A stretch of DNA of 64,000 bases. Source: Maratus speciosus. Taxonomy: Eukaryota > Arthropoda > Arachnida > Araneae > Salticidae. The DNA lies in the NCBI GenBank assembly GCA_963932465.1, contig OZ010786.1, positions 275,374,411 through 275,438,410 of the forward strand, in the 5' to 3' direction. A program made the position numbers and the translations under genes. Positions 35,375-47,035 of the stretch are shown here, one piece after another. The notes below the pieces were generated by a model, which ran no database searches, was not told the origin of the DNA, and saw only the letters and a list, made by a program, of their open reading frames with translations. Numbering within the stretch: the stretch's first letter is position 1; the number at the start of each line of letters is the position of its first letter.

Positions 35375-36309
35375 TAGGGATGCATCGAATATTCGGTATC
35401 TATTCTGTATTTTGCCATGTTACCGAATATTCGGTATGTCAAATATTCGGCTTGACCGAATAGCAAACTATTCGACCTGCCGAATATCGAAATATTCGGC
35501 CGGACAACTTATAAAGATATTCAGAATAATTAGAAACGGAATCATTTAAATAAAAGAGAATTTTTTTACATTATTTATTTGCTGTTTGTTATTATGTAAG
35601 AAAATTAACCAATCACGAGAATTTTCACAGGAATTAATTATGTACAAATGCAAATTCCTGAACAGTTTCCAGTAAATAATCTGTTTCTTGCTAAGATTTT
35701 AAGAACAATGTTTGCAATCTCTGAAAACGATCGCCCACTCCAGACACCGATCTATGATGCATTTAAAAACTTCCTTGCTTAATCAAAGGGAGTAGGACAG
35801 TTATCCTTGCTGAGTTGCCATCATATACAATTTGAACAGATTGTATTATTTATTTACTTTTATTTTAGTCTCTTCTTGACAAACAAATAATATATGATCC
35901 TGTATAATTTTTCATCAATTTTTTCACAATCTCTCTTTGATTTTAAAATGTTTGTTTTAGAATTTAAGAAAATTTAATTTTTTTTTAATTCACAGAAGAA
36001 ACCATGAAATTAAAAATTTTATTAATTAAAAAAGTTTTATAACTATCCTCTTTTTAAATAAATCAAAGCAGATTTTTTTTAGCATAAATTTTACTTGAAA
36101 AAAGCTCTTGTTTACCAAAATGAAAGTTTCTGTTTTAAATATTATGTAAAATTGTTTTAAAATTTAACATTTTAATGCCTTTAATTTGAATAATGCCTTT
36201 AATAACTTTGAAATATAAAAGTATTTGACAAGCTGAATATTCGGTATTCGGTTCGCCTGTAGATCGAATATTCGGTATTTGGCCAAAATCACTATTCGGT
36301 GTATCCCTA
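35375..36309. mobile_element. hAT-like element with ATATTCGG-rich ends
   Basis: A 935-bp element with inverted ends TAGGGATGCATCGAATATTC and TAGGGATACACCGAATAGTG. Flanking octamers gttttaat and attttaat match at 7 of 8. Both ends are packed with copies of ACCGAATATTCGGT, a self-complementary motif, comparable to the CCGAGTACTCGG blocks of the 6903-12044 hAT. The interior is AT-rich and lacks a recognisable transposase. Confidence 0.86.
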
Positions 36310-36317
36310 ATTTTAAT

Positions 36318-37090
36318 AGACATGTGGAACGGAAAGAATGAATCCCTTCTGGAATTAAATTCTATTCTTACTTTTAAAAAGTTTTATCTGGCTTCTTTTA
36401 AACGTTCCTTGGGTTTTAAATTTATTTTTAGATCGTACAATCACTCGAAGTCTTATTAATTATATAACTCTAGGCCTCTGAGTTTTCAGCGAGTGCCAGA
36501 AGCCGAACTAAAATTAACTTAAAAAGTTTTCTAAAAGGAACTTCCTTTTAACCTTTAGTTCTCTGCTTTTCAAAGGGTAACATGTTCTTAATTGGATAAT
36601 GCCATATAAATACAAATTTAATTTATATCCTCATTTAATAATACAGCATGCTCTCGATTATCAGACACCCCGCGGGATTAGCGTTATGTCGATAATCGAA
36701 ACTGTTTGATAACTGGAAAGAATTGGAAGCCCCCCCCCCCCCCCCTCGATCTCATAGGAAAGGAATGTGTTGCCGGAAAAGGGATGACCCCTCCCTGAAT
36801 TTTGAAATTTAATAAATTAAATTTTTATTTTCTGATAATTTTTGAAAAACTGTAAAATTTATATTTTCCAAGGGACTTAAGAAAATTAAATACGAAGGGG
36901 GGAGGGGGGGATTATTTTTTATCTGGGAAACGGTTCTGTCACCCCCTTCTCCTGAACATTAAGTTTAATATTTAGATCATTTTTTTTTTTAGTCCAAAAT
37001 TTATTTTAGATTGCAGGAATGCCAATTTTCCTCTTTTTGGCGGATTTTCGCTTTTCTTGTCTTTTTTAAAACTGACCAGCGATTTCCGAG
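36318..37090. other. Mostly unassigned DNA with a pogo-type end
   Basis: At 36644 the sequence CAGCATGCTCTCGATTATC, preceded by TA, resembles a Tigger/pogo left end, and short GATTATC/GATAATC motifs follow to about 36720. No right end was found. A C-run lies at about 36730-36745. The rest is unassigned. Confidence 0.4.
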
Positions 37091-37109
37091 GAATGGGTAA
37101 AAAAAAAAA

Positions 37110-37790
37110 AAAAAAAAAAAACCCAGAAAATTTAGTCAAACGATCTATGAATAAAATCGCAAATTTCGGTCAATCACTCAAGCCAAATATCGCGACTTTC
37201 GCCAAACTGTCGCAGAAAAAACTTGCGAATTTCGTTAAAAGTACACGTAAAAAAAAAACTCGCGAAGTTCATCAATCGGTCACAGAAAAAAACAGACATT
37301 TCGTCATTCGGTCGCGAAAAAATGGAGAATTTCATGAAACAGTTGAAGAAAGAAATAGTGAATTTCGCCAAACGATCGCAGAATAAAATTGCGAATTTCA
37401 TCGAAAGATCGAGAAATAAAATCGCGAATTTCCTCAAGCAATTTCAGAAATAAATCGCGAATTTCGTCAAATGATCGCGGAATAAAATCGTGACTTTCGT
37501 CAATCGCTCGAGAAAAATAGCGAATTTCATCAATCGGTTCTGGAAAAAATCGTTAAATTTCGTCAATCGGTTGCGGAAAAAAATCGCGAATTTCGTCAAA
37601 CAATTGCAAAAATTAATTGCGAATTTCGTTGATCGATCCTGGAATAAAATTATGAATTTCGCCTAGAGATCGTGTAAAAACTCAAATTTCGTCAAACAAA
37701 TGTAGAAATTAATCGCGAATTACATCAAGAGACGCGTAAAAAAATAGCAGTTTTTATAGTCTGTCGTGGAAAAAATCATAAATTTGAGCC
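37110..37790 (-). repeat. Minisatellite array III, left block
   Basis: Degenerate units of the form ATCGCGAATTTCGTCAAACG with A-runs, spaced about 30-36 bp: the same motif class as arrays I and II in inverse orientation. The 109-, 87- and 76-codon frames on both strands are produced by the repeat. Confidence 0.9.
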
Positions 37791-38214
37791 AAGTTATAGT
37801 TTTTTGTTCATTATAAAAATGATAGTTAGCTATTTAAGATTCCCGTTATTTGCTTCTGATTTGAATACACGAAAAGCCAACTAACTCTACATTTGAAAGA
37901 ATGTTAATGTAGTATAAAACTGTACAAGTTGTGGAATTTTTCAATTCAACTATGAAAATGCAATATATTTGTTACAGAAAATAACTATAAAACATGTTAA
38001 CATAAGGAATTTAACAGAATTTATTTTATATTCAACACGATATAGTTCAGTGTTGACTCTAGGCCAATTTAGCTGGGCGCAGCACCCGGGAGCGCCTTTT
38101 GACTATCTTATGTGCCTGGTGTCCCTTTTTGAAACTGCTTATGAGCCCGGTGGTCCTTTACTGCTCTTTTTGATGCGCCTTTTCGGTTAATTTCCTAGCG
38201 AAATACGTCAATCG

Positions 38215-38590
38215 CAAATAAGGAAAAAATTATGAATTTTATCAATCGGCCGATAGAAAAAAATAACGAAACCCGTCGATTGGGGAAGGGGGGGGATGTG
38301 GAATTTGTCGATAGGTCGCGGAAGGAAAAAGAATCAAGAAATGCGTCGATTGCTCGAAAAAAAAAAAAAAAAGCGAAATTAGTTAATCAATTGTCGGGTA
38401 AACATCTCAAAATTCGTCTATCCACTGCAGAAAAAAAAATGAAATTTTTCGATTAGGCTTTGGTAAAACATCGTAAATTTTATCATTCAGTCACAATCGG
38501 TCACGAAAAATAATGCAAAATTTGATAATCGATCGCGAGGAAAAAACTATGAATTTGCCAGTCAATTCAGTGCGGGGAAGAAAAAGAAAA
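38215..38590 (-). repeat. Minisatellite array III, block inside hAT-like element, left part
   Basis: Worn units with CGTCGATTG, GAATTTGTC and A-runs, roughly 30-36 bp apart, in the same orientation as 37110-37790. The block ends at the TA target of the Tc1 element and continues on its far side at 40090. Confidence 0.85.
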
Positions 38591-38597
38591 AATTGTA

Positions 38598-40089
38598 CAC
38601 CGGTCATCAAAATTAAAGGATAATGAAAAAATATATATGCTTCTAAGTCAATATTGCAACCAATGGCCAATGCTGCAGTTATTTAATGTTAATTAAATAC
38701 AATTGGAACACAAAATTGCCCTTCTGCGCATACGTTAGAGCCGGAAATATGCAAATTCGGTGATTGGCAAAGTGGTGCGCAATGGACGCATGTTCGAATT
38801 CTGGTCTAGTGTTATTTAAACTGAATGTAGTGTTTGAGAGTGATCAGTATTCATTAGTTACGGCTCAAAGGCATAATTTAAGTAAAGGTCAAAAGTGGCG
38901 AATAATTGGTAGAATCGAGGCAGGTCAAACAGAAATGAAGGTCTCCTAAGGTTTGAATATCCCTCAAAGTGACATATCAAGAGCTTGTTGCCGCTTTTTA
39001 AGAAATGGATCCGTTGATAGACAGTCTGGTCAAGGGCGACTGAGAGGAACTGCATCCGAAGACCGTTTTCTGTCAATATTGACTTGAAGAAACCGCGAAG
39101 CGACTACTAGAGATTTGGTTTCAGACTTTCAGGCTACCACAGAAACTCGAATCAGCCGTTCTACTGCTGCATGAAGGCTTAACGAGCGTAGACTGTATGC
39201 GAGAAAACCAATAGTTTGTGTCCACTCACTCCAGCTTCCAAAGAGGCCCGTTTAAACTGGTGCCATCATCATGTTAAATGGAGCCAAGAAGACTGGGCCC
39301 CCGAGTATTGTTTACTGACGAGTCCAGATATAGTCTGAACACTGATTCTAGACGTGTTTTGATCTGGAGAGAGGAAGGAACACGCAACTTGCCTTCTCTT
39401 GTCCGTGAAATATCCCGTTTCCGTGATCGTGGTTTAATGGTTTTGGGGAGAATCGCGACAAATGGCCGCACAGAGTTGTATATCTTTCATGGTGGTTCTG
39501 TAACCGCTCAGAGATATGTGGAGGATGTATTGGAACCCCATGTTAGACTGTTTGAGGTTGCTGTTGGCTTAGAGTTTTTTAATGGATGACAATGCTCGAT
39601 CACATCGAGCTTATGTGGTGTCAGAATACTTGCAAACAGAAGATATCACTCGAATGGATTGGCCACCTTACTCACCGAACTTGAACCCGATTGAGCGCGT
39701 GTAGGATGCCTTAGGGCGCCGACTTTCAGCGCGCCAAATTCCTCCCCGGACCCTGAAGTAGCTGAAAAGTGCATTTTTAGAAAAGTGGCGAGCAATTCCA
39801 CAGGACTTGATCTCAACAATTTAGTAAAATCTATGAAATCAAGATGTGAGATATGCATATCTGTCCTAGGTGACCATACACGATATTAAAGAAAAACTTT
39901 TTCCACCAGAGGTGACTTATATTTCCAATTTCCATAAATTTGGTTTTAATTTTAATATTTTGTGACTAATCAACTGCGAAACATTGTAATTTATGTTAAC
40001 TAATGCTTTTGTACAAATTTCTATTAATTTTCATTAAGTATCAGTTACACTTTATTTCTGTCATCATCCTTTAATTTTGACAACCAATG
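38598..40089 (+). mobile_element. Tc1-like element, decayed, TA-flanked
   Basis: A 1492-bp element with inverted ends CACCGGTCATCAAAATTAAA and CATTGGTTGTCAAAATTAAA. TA lies at 38596-38597 and 40090-40091. It contains a near full-length but frameshifted DD34E transposase gene on the + strand. It interrupts a minisatellite block within a hAT-like element and is therefore younger than that element. Confidence 0.95.
38850..39890 (+). pseudogene. Tc1-like DD34E transposase pseudogene
   Basis: Segments in order: a helix-turn-helix start (NLSKGQKWRIIGRIEAGQT, about 38876-38937) ending in a stop at 38947; a second DNA-binding part in other frames (SDISRACCRFLRNGSVDRQ, about 38970); the open stretch 39278-39589 with the first catalytic Asp in VLFTDESRYSLNTDSRR; and a shifted frame from about 39583 with MDDNARSHRA and YSPNLNPIE. 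The second Asp and the Glu are 34 residues apart, the Tc1 spacing. A TAG follows NPIERV and further stops follow. Several frameshifts and stops make it inactive. The product would have been a nuclear cut-and-paste transposase. Confidence 0.93.
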
Positions 40090-40400
40090 TACATTGAGTC
40101 ATTCGGTCGCAGAAAAATATCGTGAAATTTGTCAGTCGGTCGCGTGATTTTATTTATTTATTTATTTATTTTTTTTTTTTTTGAAAATTCATTCAGCGGT
40201 TTTATTGAAGAAGAAAAAAAAAACCCTGCAGGTTTTACCAATAAGTTTCGGGGACAAATCCAGATACGCGCCGTGTTGGCAACTGCGCGAAAAAAAATCG
40301 CGAAATTCCTCGATCCGTCGCTGGAAAACGTTGTAAAATTCATCGATAGATTGTGGAAATATATCGCGAAATTCGCCAATCGTTCGTGAAAGCATCACAC
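40090..40400 (-). repeat. Minisatellite array III, block inside hAT-like element, right part
   Basis: Units of the type ATCGCGAAATTC plus CGTCAATCGGTCG-like phrases continue directly after the Tc1 element, interrupted by a TTTA/T-run at about 40147-40180 and a short unrelated stretch. This is the continuation of the 38215-38590 block. Confidence 0.82.
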
Positions 40401-40721
40401 AATTCTACTGATAACAAACCAGTTCAAAATATATTTTTTTGAACAGGACACAAGAGTGCCCTTTTTGAGAACAATGTGTCCTTTTTTTATTAAATTCCCG
40501 CCCGGCAGCCTTTTTGTTATAGAGTCAACATTATAGTTCACAAAATTTATGTCGTAAATTTTACTTGCACGTGTAATTTCAACTTTTTTGTTGTTGTTAT
40601 TTTATAAGTGGCATCCCTGAAATTAGGGGCGGGAGAATTCAGGGCGGCAAAATCCTTGATGAAAAAAAATTAAAATTGTTTTAATTCTTTATTCGAAAGA
40701 AACCGGTAGAATCTTATTTTT

Positions 40722-43628
40722 AGGTAGATTTCGTATGAAATACTACCTATTGGGACCGTTCCTATGTTGGAATTTCTGAAAAATTTTTGCAGATCTACAC
40801 CGATCATGACCCCTAGAACCCGAAACCAACCCCAGTAAAAAAATTTATCTCTCTCTCTCTATATATATATCACTTTCTTCTGGACACGATAACTTTCGTA
40901 ATTCTGCACCAATCTCTTCCAAACTGATACATAAAATCAAAGGGCATAAAATCTCGGTCAAGTTCGTTAATGGGCAAAATCGGACCAAGGGGATGGAAAT
41001 AGGGAGGAGTTTTGTGAAAACCGAAAACCCCCCATAACTTCTTAATTTTTGTACATATCAAATCAGTTTAAAGTTTTCATTACTTCTAAAAATAGGGCCA
41101 AAATTTTATGAATCACATATTTTTGATAAAGTTAAAAATGGGCTCAAGGGGCGCAAAAAATAGGGTTTTTGGGAGAAAAAAATTCATAACTTCGTCAATT
41201 CTCAAGATATCAATTCCAATTAATTTTATTATAAATCTCCTTAATAGTATCTACAACTTTCATATTCACAAGTTTTTGATAGGACAAATTCGTACCGCAA
41301 AAAAAAATTAAAAACGAAAACAAAAAGGGGGTTTGAAGAAGTAAAAAATCCATAACTCCGTCAATTCATAAGATATAAAATCCCCATGAATTTATCATAT
41401 ATCTTCTTAATATTGTCTACAACATCTATATAGACAAGTTTTGGATAGGACCAATTCTTACAGCAAAAACAAATTAAAAATACATAGCGGTTGAAGAAAA
41501 AAATCATCTTATTAAGGGTGCATTCAAATCCAATCTGCGTATTTTCTGACTCATTTTACAATTCATTTTTGCTCTCAAAGGCTTCCAATTGGTACGTTTT
41601 CTTACTCAGAAGCTATATAATGTACCGTAATGGTCGATTTTTTGATAGAGGCAGAATATATTTAAAAAAATGCTGTTAAAGTGGGCATTTTGAACCGAAT
41701 TTCCCGAAGTGGATTGTGTTGGAAAAAGCATTGCATTAAGGATGCACTCAAATCCAAACTGCTTATTTTCTGACTCATTTTTAAATTCATTTTTGCTCTC
41801 AAACGCATTTAATTGTTATATTCGCTTATTCAGAAACTATATAATGTACCGTAATGATCGATTTTTTGATAGAGGCAGAATATATTTCAAAAAATGATGT
41901 CAAATTGGGAATTTTGAACGGAATTTCCCGAAGCGATTGTGTTAGAAACGAAAATTATTGTCCTTCTGAGAAAATAACTGTTTATATATCAGGTTTTAAT
42001 TAATTGAACAAAAAATAGAAACACAGGTCACTTATAAATCTCTTCAAAAATCACGTCAGCAAGTTTCATATATATATATTTTTTTTAATTAAAAATGAAT
42101 CTGGAATTATGCTAGAAAATTTCGAGTTGTTGAGCATGGAAAAGTATTTTTTTGAATACCGCCCTAACATGATTCTGATAAAACCAGCTATTATATAAAA
42201 ATGAAATAAAAACTCGTCAAAAGTGGCCATATAAAATTGTTAAAGTGGATTTATGTCTAATCATGATTTAGTTTTTTTTGTGAAACTAGGGGGCTCGGCC
42301 CCCTACGAGCTACGCTCGCCAACCCCCGTCCATACACCGCAGACTCTAAATCCACGCTAATTTGATCGGCTTTAAAAATATTTCGAAAGATTGAATTATA
42401 ATGTAAAAAACAGTGGCGATCTCCCTATAAACGAATTTCTATTCATTTCTCTTAGATTGGGGAATTTTAACGCCAAATCCGCTGCGGTACTACTTGATTA
42501 TCCTGTCGACCAATTTTGCCAAATTATATAAATCGCCAAACCACTCGCCAAATTATACAAATCGATATAATTTTTATTTTAAATAACGAAAGAACAAATA
42601 AATTCGTACAACATTTATAAAAGCACAAATAAAATGTCGAAATAAAAATAACTTGATGACGTATACACGTGTAACAACGTTTCAAAATAAGCTAATATAA
42701 AAGGAATTAAGTAAAGAGAGTCTTTGTCTCCTGGTATTTTTTAACAAAGCGAAAAGAAATTTCTTTTAAATGAGACATTTTAAATTAATTCTCAAAATAT
42801 CAAATAAATGTCTAGCGCAATTTCTAAATTTAAACTTTTTTGTAATATTATTTTGTGTTCATTTTATGTAATAACTATAATGTGACGTAAATATGACGTA
42901 ATTTCTCCTAAGACTTCTAACGCATGTTAATGAATTTATTATTTTACAATATCCTTTCTCTTTTAAAATTCACGTGTAATTTTATGACGTAATTTTTAAT
43001 AAGTTCCTGTTTTTTATACGTAATTATTTAATTCTAATTTGAAAGTTTTTTTCCTGTTTATAATAGTCAAGTGTAAATAAATTTTAATTTGAAGCAAACA
43101 TTATTGCTTACGCTTTTTATACAGTTGGCAACAGTTTAAATTAGTACAATTTTCTGAAATCTGTAAAAAATATCTCTAGAAATGCTGAAAATTTGAATTT
43201 AAAATAGAAATAAAACCTGAAAAAATGAGTCAAAATAAAAAAAATTAATGCAATCTGCACTCCGGCAAATTCTAACGCATAAAATGATCTAAAAATTATT
43301 ACACTGCCATGCATAGTTTTTGCTGCTATAAAACTTTTTTAGTGGAACGATTTTGTCCAACTTTAGCATTAAATAACTCTTAAAATAATTCTTCGATTTG
43401 AAAACTGTCTGCATCAGCGTGTTTATCAAACATTTCTGTATAAAACCACCGATTTTCATATTTTTGTATGCATTATTTTTGTTAATATTAACGAAGAAAG
43501 GCCTCCGGTCACAAAAAAATCAAAACCGGCGGCGGCGGTGACAGCGGTAGTTACTTTTTTTTAGAATAGAGAGATTAGTATATTTGACTTCGAAATTTAC
43601 CTCTGCCTGTAGGCTGGGCCGGCAGGGA
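40722..43628 (+). mobile_element. Helentron-like (HINE) family 1, copy C
   Basis: The left end after a T-run is AGGTAGATTTCGTATG with the paired AATACTACCT arm. The right end has the arm GAAATTTACCTC, a GC hairpin with CTGCC/GGCAG stem and a T-run. A CTCT/TATA microsatellite lies at 40848-40870. The body matches one 890-bp block of copy A plus a partial second. A Helitron (42286-43574) is inserted just before the right arm at a site whose uninterrupted form is preserved in copy A near 25.7 kb. Confidence 0.86.
42286..43574 (-). mobile_element. Canonical non-autonomous Helitron, copy 2
   Basis: On the minus strand the element starts TCTCTCTATTCTAAAA and ends with the stems GCGAGC/GCTCG and GGGGGCC/GCCCCC, then CTAG. 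The flanking bases are A and T on that strand. The sequence around the joint, gaaa|ttagtata, is found uninterrupted in copy A of the surrounding Helentron-like element near 25.7 kb. The termini, hairpin and A/T target are all diagnostic of Helitrons. The 1289-bp interior has no Rep/helicase frame, so transposition would have depended on another copy. Confidence 0.95.
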
Positions 43629-43639
43629 TTTTTTTTATT

Positions 43640-44260
43640 TTTAATTAGTTCTTATTTGTTATATTTCTGCACTGTTTTTTGCATTGGTATGTTTGAAAAT
43701 TGTCTCAGAATGGGGTATCGATAAAAAAAAAAAGTTTAGAAAATTTCAAGTTTATATTCTTCATTTAACAAAGTTGGCTCAGGTTGTAAACCACAGGGAC
43801 TTCGAAAATCTTGTCCCATCCCAGAATTCGTTCTGCTGGCGATCCTGGTACCTGTAGGATTTTATAAATGTGGAAACATTATAAGTAAATTAATATTAAA
43901 AAGATAAATCAAATGATTACTACAATAAGTTATTTTAAATAAAAATTAAGCGAATTAAAGTAAAATTAAGAGATGTAATCATTATTTTATTTGTATGTCG
44001 TTTTTTGTAATCATGACATATTTAAAGGACAAAAAAATAATACACGCTCCTTTTCTTTATTTTTACTTTTTTACTGTTTCAGAAATATTGTAGAATCGAC
44101 ATAATATAAATACTTCGGTTAGGACCTGATTATCGCAAAGGAAAGAGGGGCAATTGCCCGGGCCTTACATCCCCCCCCCTTTCAAAGTCAATGATTTATG
44201 TTTTATTTAAAATTATTGTAATTTAATAATTAAAAAAATTAATTATTAATTGCAATAAAA
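43640..44260. other. Unassigned DNA with possible hAT end
   Basis: AT-rich sequence with no frame of note. Positions 44122-44175 (CCTGATTATCGCAAAGG, then GGGGCAATTGCCCGGGCC) resemble the GGATTA/GGGGCAATTGCCC class of hAT ends and sit next to a hAT transposase relic; the opposite end was not found. Confidence 0.45.
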
Positions 44261-44264
44261 TATT

Positions 44265-44759
44265 TTTATTTTTTGGAATTTTCAATCAGAAGAAAACCAT
44301 TTTGTACAATTAAATAGTTCAGATCAATTTTACGCTGCAGCACACAACCTGTTTAGCACATTTATTTTCACCCAAATGATTTCTGAGTTTAGAGTGTATG
44401 AAGCATTAGAAAATAGTCTGCCTCTTAATTGATGCTGAGCTAGTAGGACTTGATAGCAAAAGCATTGCTAGATAGGCAAGTTTAGAAGCAGGCTCAGCCG
44501 AAAAGCTATAGCATTTAATAATACCGATACCAAGTAATGTGGTCCTCCCTATAGCACTGAAATAAGAAGATGGGAAAGGGGATTCTTTAGCTTCATACAC
44601 AATCAGTATGGGTAAGCAACCATAAGTTCTCTCGGTAGCACAAGCGCGAGCTGAATCAACTGATACGCCAGTCAACCCTTGCCTCCTGGAAATCAACATG
44701 TAAGCCAAATAATGGTATGGCTTCATGATTTGATCCTTTCTATTATGCACTTTTTTCAC
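44265..44759 (-). pseudogene. hAT transposase relic (C-terminal region)
   Basis: The minus-strand frame 44759-44406 contains a worn match to the end of hAT transposases: HYLAYMLISRRQGLTG in place of the usual L-D-P-R-Y block, and later SKLAYLAMLLLSSPTSSAS, which matches the start of the dimerisation domain. Continuation after the stop near 44406 is plausible but weak. No upstream catalytic region is readable. It is either the transposase of the element ending at 45369 or of one with an end near 44122. Confidence 0.55.
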
Positions 44760-45289
44760 TTTTTAAATGAATTTTCTTTTAGAAAACCGAGCCAATTTTG
44801 TTCAGTTTTAAAATTGAAAACATATTTTTATATATTTAAAGAAAGCATGTTTTAAAAAGATTTTGACTTTTTAAGCTTAATGTTTAAGATTAATAATCCA
44901 ATTTCAAATGGAATGGTTATTGCCTAGACTAGAATAAAATTGATCCATACTATCTTGTTATATATACAAAAAAAATCTGCACTTTTCTAAGTTTTTTCCT
45001 TAAAAAAAAAAAAAAAAACCCTAGGTAATGTTTTAAGCTCTCAAAAGTAATAGAGACATTAAAACGATTTTAAGTAAGAGAAAAAATGTACAGTTCAGGG
45101 GAGCTTAATGTCTGTTTTTAGAAAAGCACAATTTTACAAAAAAAAAAAAAAAAAAAATTACCCTGCTAAAAAGTTGCATTTAACAATAATACTTTACTAA
45201 CTATGTACTAATTATTGATATACAGTACTAGTGAATTTTAAATGTTATGTGGGACATTTAATGTGAAATTTCACAGATCAATGTAGTAT
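44760..45289. other. AT-rich spacer
   Basis: A-runs at about 45003-45018 and 45138-45157; no frame, splice signal or element end recognised. Confidence 0.55.
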
Positions 45290-45369
45290 TTGAGGTTTTT
45301 GACATGACGGTTTAAACCGTGGTTTAAACCCGACATAAACTGACACATGTCAAAAACCTGCCAACCCTG
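45290..45369. mobile_element. Terminus of a hAT element (right end)
   Basis: Read inward on the minus strand from 45369: CAGGGTTGGCAGGTTTTTGA, followed by GGTTTAAACCACGGTTTAAA-type self-complementary motifs and a second GACATGTCAAAAACC block. The first bases and palindromic subterminal motifs closely parallel the hAT at 8301-10213. The partner end was not found. The terminus cuts the mariner coding sequence at 45370. Confidence 0.75.
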
Positions 45370-45847
45370 GAGAGAGGTCCGGTGAGTACGGTGGGTGAGG
45401 TAGTGCTTCGTAGGCCAACGCGTGTAACTTTCGGAGGGTGAATTGTGCAACGTGAGTTGTCGTTCAGCTCTTGCCAATTAGCTCTAAGTGACGAACAATA
45501 CTGGAATGGTCGACGTTGGTTTTATTAGCAATTTCTCGAAATGTTTTGGATGGATCAACTTCGACTACTGCCTTCAGTTGATCCTCGTCAACAGCAGAAG
45601 GACGCCCACAACCACCCTTGTCTTGAACATCGAAATCTCTGCGATGAAAAACCAACGCTGAACTGATGCTTACGTTGATGCTTCCCTCGCCCCAAACTTC
45701 ATTAATGTTTTGCGCGGTTTGTGCTGCACTGCGGTCGAGTTTAAACTGGTAAAAATAAATTTGACTAAAATCTTGTTTTGACATCTCAGTTTTAAAGTAA
45801 TTAATAGCCTGAAAAACAAAACAAAAATTAAAACAATTAATTTGCAA
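45370..45847 (-). pseudogene. mariner transposase with large internal deletion
   Basis: The minus-strand frame from about 45787 encodes the mariner DNA-binding region: a first helix-turn-helix (YQFKLDRSAAQTAQNINEVW), the GRPS linker, then DPSKTFREIANKTNVDHSSI and VRHLELIGKS. After a single TGA, the same frame continues with HVAQFTLRKLHALAYEALPH and PPYSPDLSP, which lies just before the third catalytic residue. In full-length mariners more than 100 residues, including the first two catalytic Asp, lie between these parts, so the core is deleted almost without frame change. A hAT terminus truncates the 3' side at 45369. Confidence 0.88.
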
Positions 45848-45849
45848 AA

Positions 45850-46235
45850 AAAGTGCTTTAAAATAAGCTTTAAAATGATATATATTACATACCGCTAGGA
45901 TTCAATTCTGTATACAAAATGCTTATAAAATGAGTTGCATTGTAAAATCATACATTATTTTTGCACCAACCTAATAAGTCTTTTCTTTCGCCCCTGTGAA
46001 TTTTTGCACGGGATAGCTATTATTAAATCAGAATTTACAGCTACTTTAAAGTTAGTTTATATAGGGCAATTCCACAGAAAATCATCATTTTTTTTTGGGG
46101 GGGGGGGGGGAGGGGGTCAAATTTATATTAGTTTAATTTAAGGGTATGATTGGAAAATTTGATATTTTTATATTCTATGGAAAAAGTCTAATAAAAAGGC
46201 ATTGTAAATTACTGTTTACAAACTAAGTTAAGTAC
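45850..46235. other. Unassigned spacer with G-run
   Basis: AT-rich with a run of 15 or more G (about 46097-46117). No gene recognised. Confidence 0.55.
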
Positions 46236-46240
46236 CATTA

Positions 46241-47014
46241 CAGGGTGTCTACAGAATCTGGAAATCAGGGAATAATCAGGGAGGTTTATTACTCTGGAAA
46301 AATCAGGGAAATGTCAGGGAACTTTGTAAAAATACTGGAAAATCAGGGAAATTTGTCTATATTGCGAAAATATTTGCATTTTCACCTTGTCAATGAGACT
46401 GATTTGTCTATTTTATGTACCATATTTTTTCACATGCTGATTAATCTTTCCCAATATTTTTTAAAAGATGCGCATGGTATGAGTTTTTCATATTTAACGT
46501 AAATTAAGGTGATTAGATGTCCTGATTTTCTGTACATATCATTTATATTGAAGGCAATTTACACATTTAAAAAAAATTTAAATGATACATTAGCATAACC
46601 TGACCAGGTGCCCAGCTTAATCCAATAAGTGTTATCCTGTCAGATTTAGATAAGTCTTAGAATTGAATATTTTTCAGAAAATGAGGAAACTTTCTGGTCA
46701 CCCTATATCCATTGGCTTCTATATGATGTTGGACTAATGAAGTTGGACGCTATGAAGTTAGTTGAGTTCGGATTTATAAAACTGTCAACCAATACTTAAT
46801 GAATATTAGGCAATTTTTATGTTTTTCTCTTGTTTTTTCTCCCAAATGAGATATTAGCAAGCTGGATAAGTGTGATATATGAGGAATCGGCATACATGAA
46901 AAATTATCGTATGTGTATTGTTAATAATGGAAATCAGGGAAGTCTGATAAAAATAGTCAGGGAAATCATGGAAAAATCAGGGAACTTTTTTTTAGAATTT
47001 CTGTAGACACCCTG
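46241..47014. mobile_element. DNA transposon, 774 bp, CAGGGTGTCTACAGA ends
   Basis: Inverted ends CAGGGTGTCTACAGAATCTG and CAGGGTGTCTACAGAAATTC; the flanks share catta (46236-46240 and 47015-47019), so a 5-bp target duplication is possible. Both subterminal regions repeat AATCAGGGAA-type motifs. The 85-codon frame near the left end is made of these motifs. The superfamily is uncertain: the ends would fit several cut-and-paste groups and there is no transposase. Confidence 0.78.
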
Positions 47015-47035
47015 CATTATTGTCTTTGTAAAGTC

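Larger units (their letters stand above)
38049..40531. mobile_element. hAT-like minisatellite element with perfect 8-bp duplication
   Basis: The ends AGTGTTGACTCTA and, inward from the right, ATGTTGACTCTA are flanked by identical octamers tatagttc at 38041-38048 and 40532-40539. Subterminal sequences are GC-richer and related at low level (GGGCGCAGC, GCCGGGCGGG). The interior is minisatellite (38215-38580 and 40090-40395) split by a Tc1 element at 38598-40089. Without the Tc1 copy the element would be about 1 kb. Confidence 0.9.
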
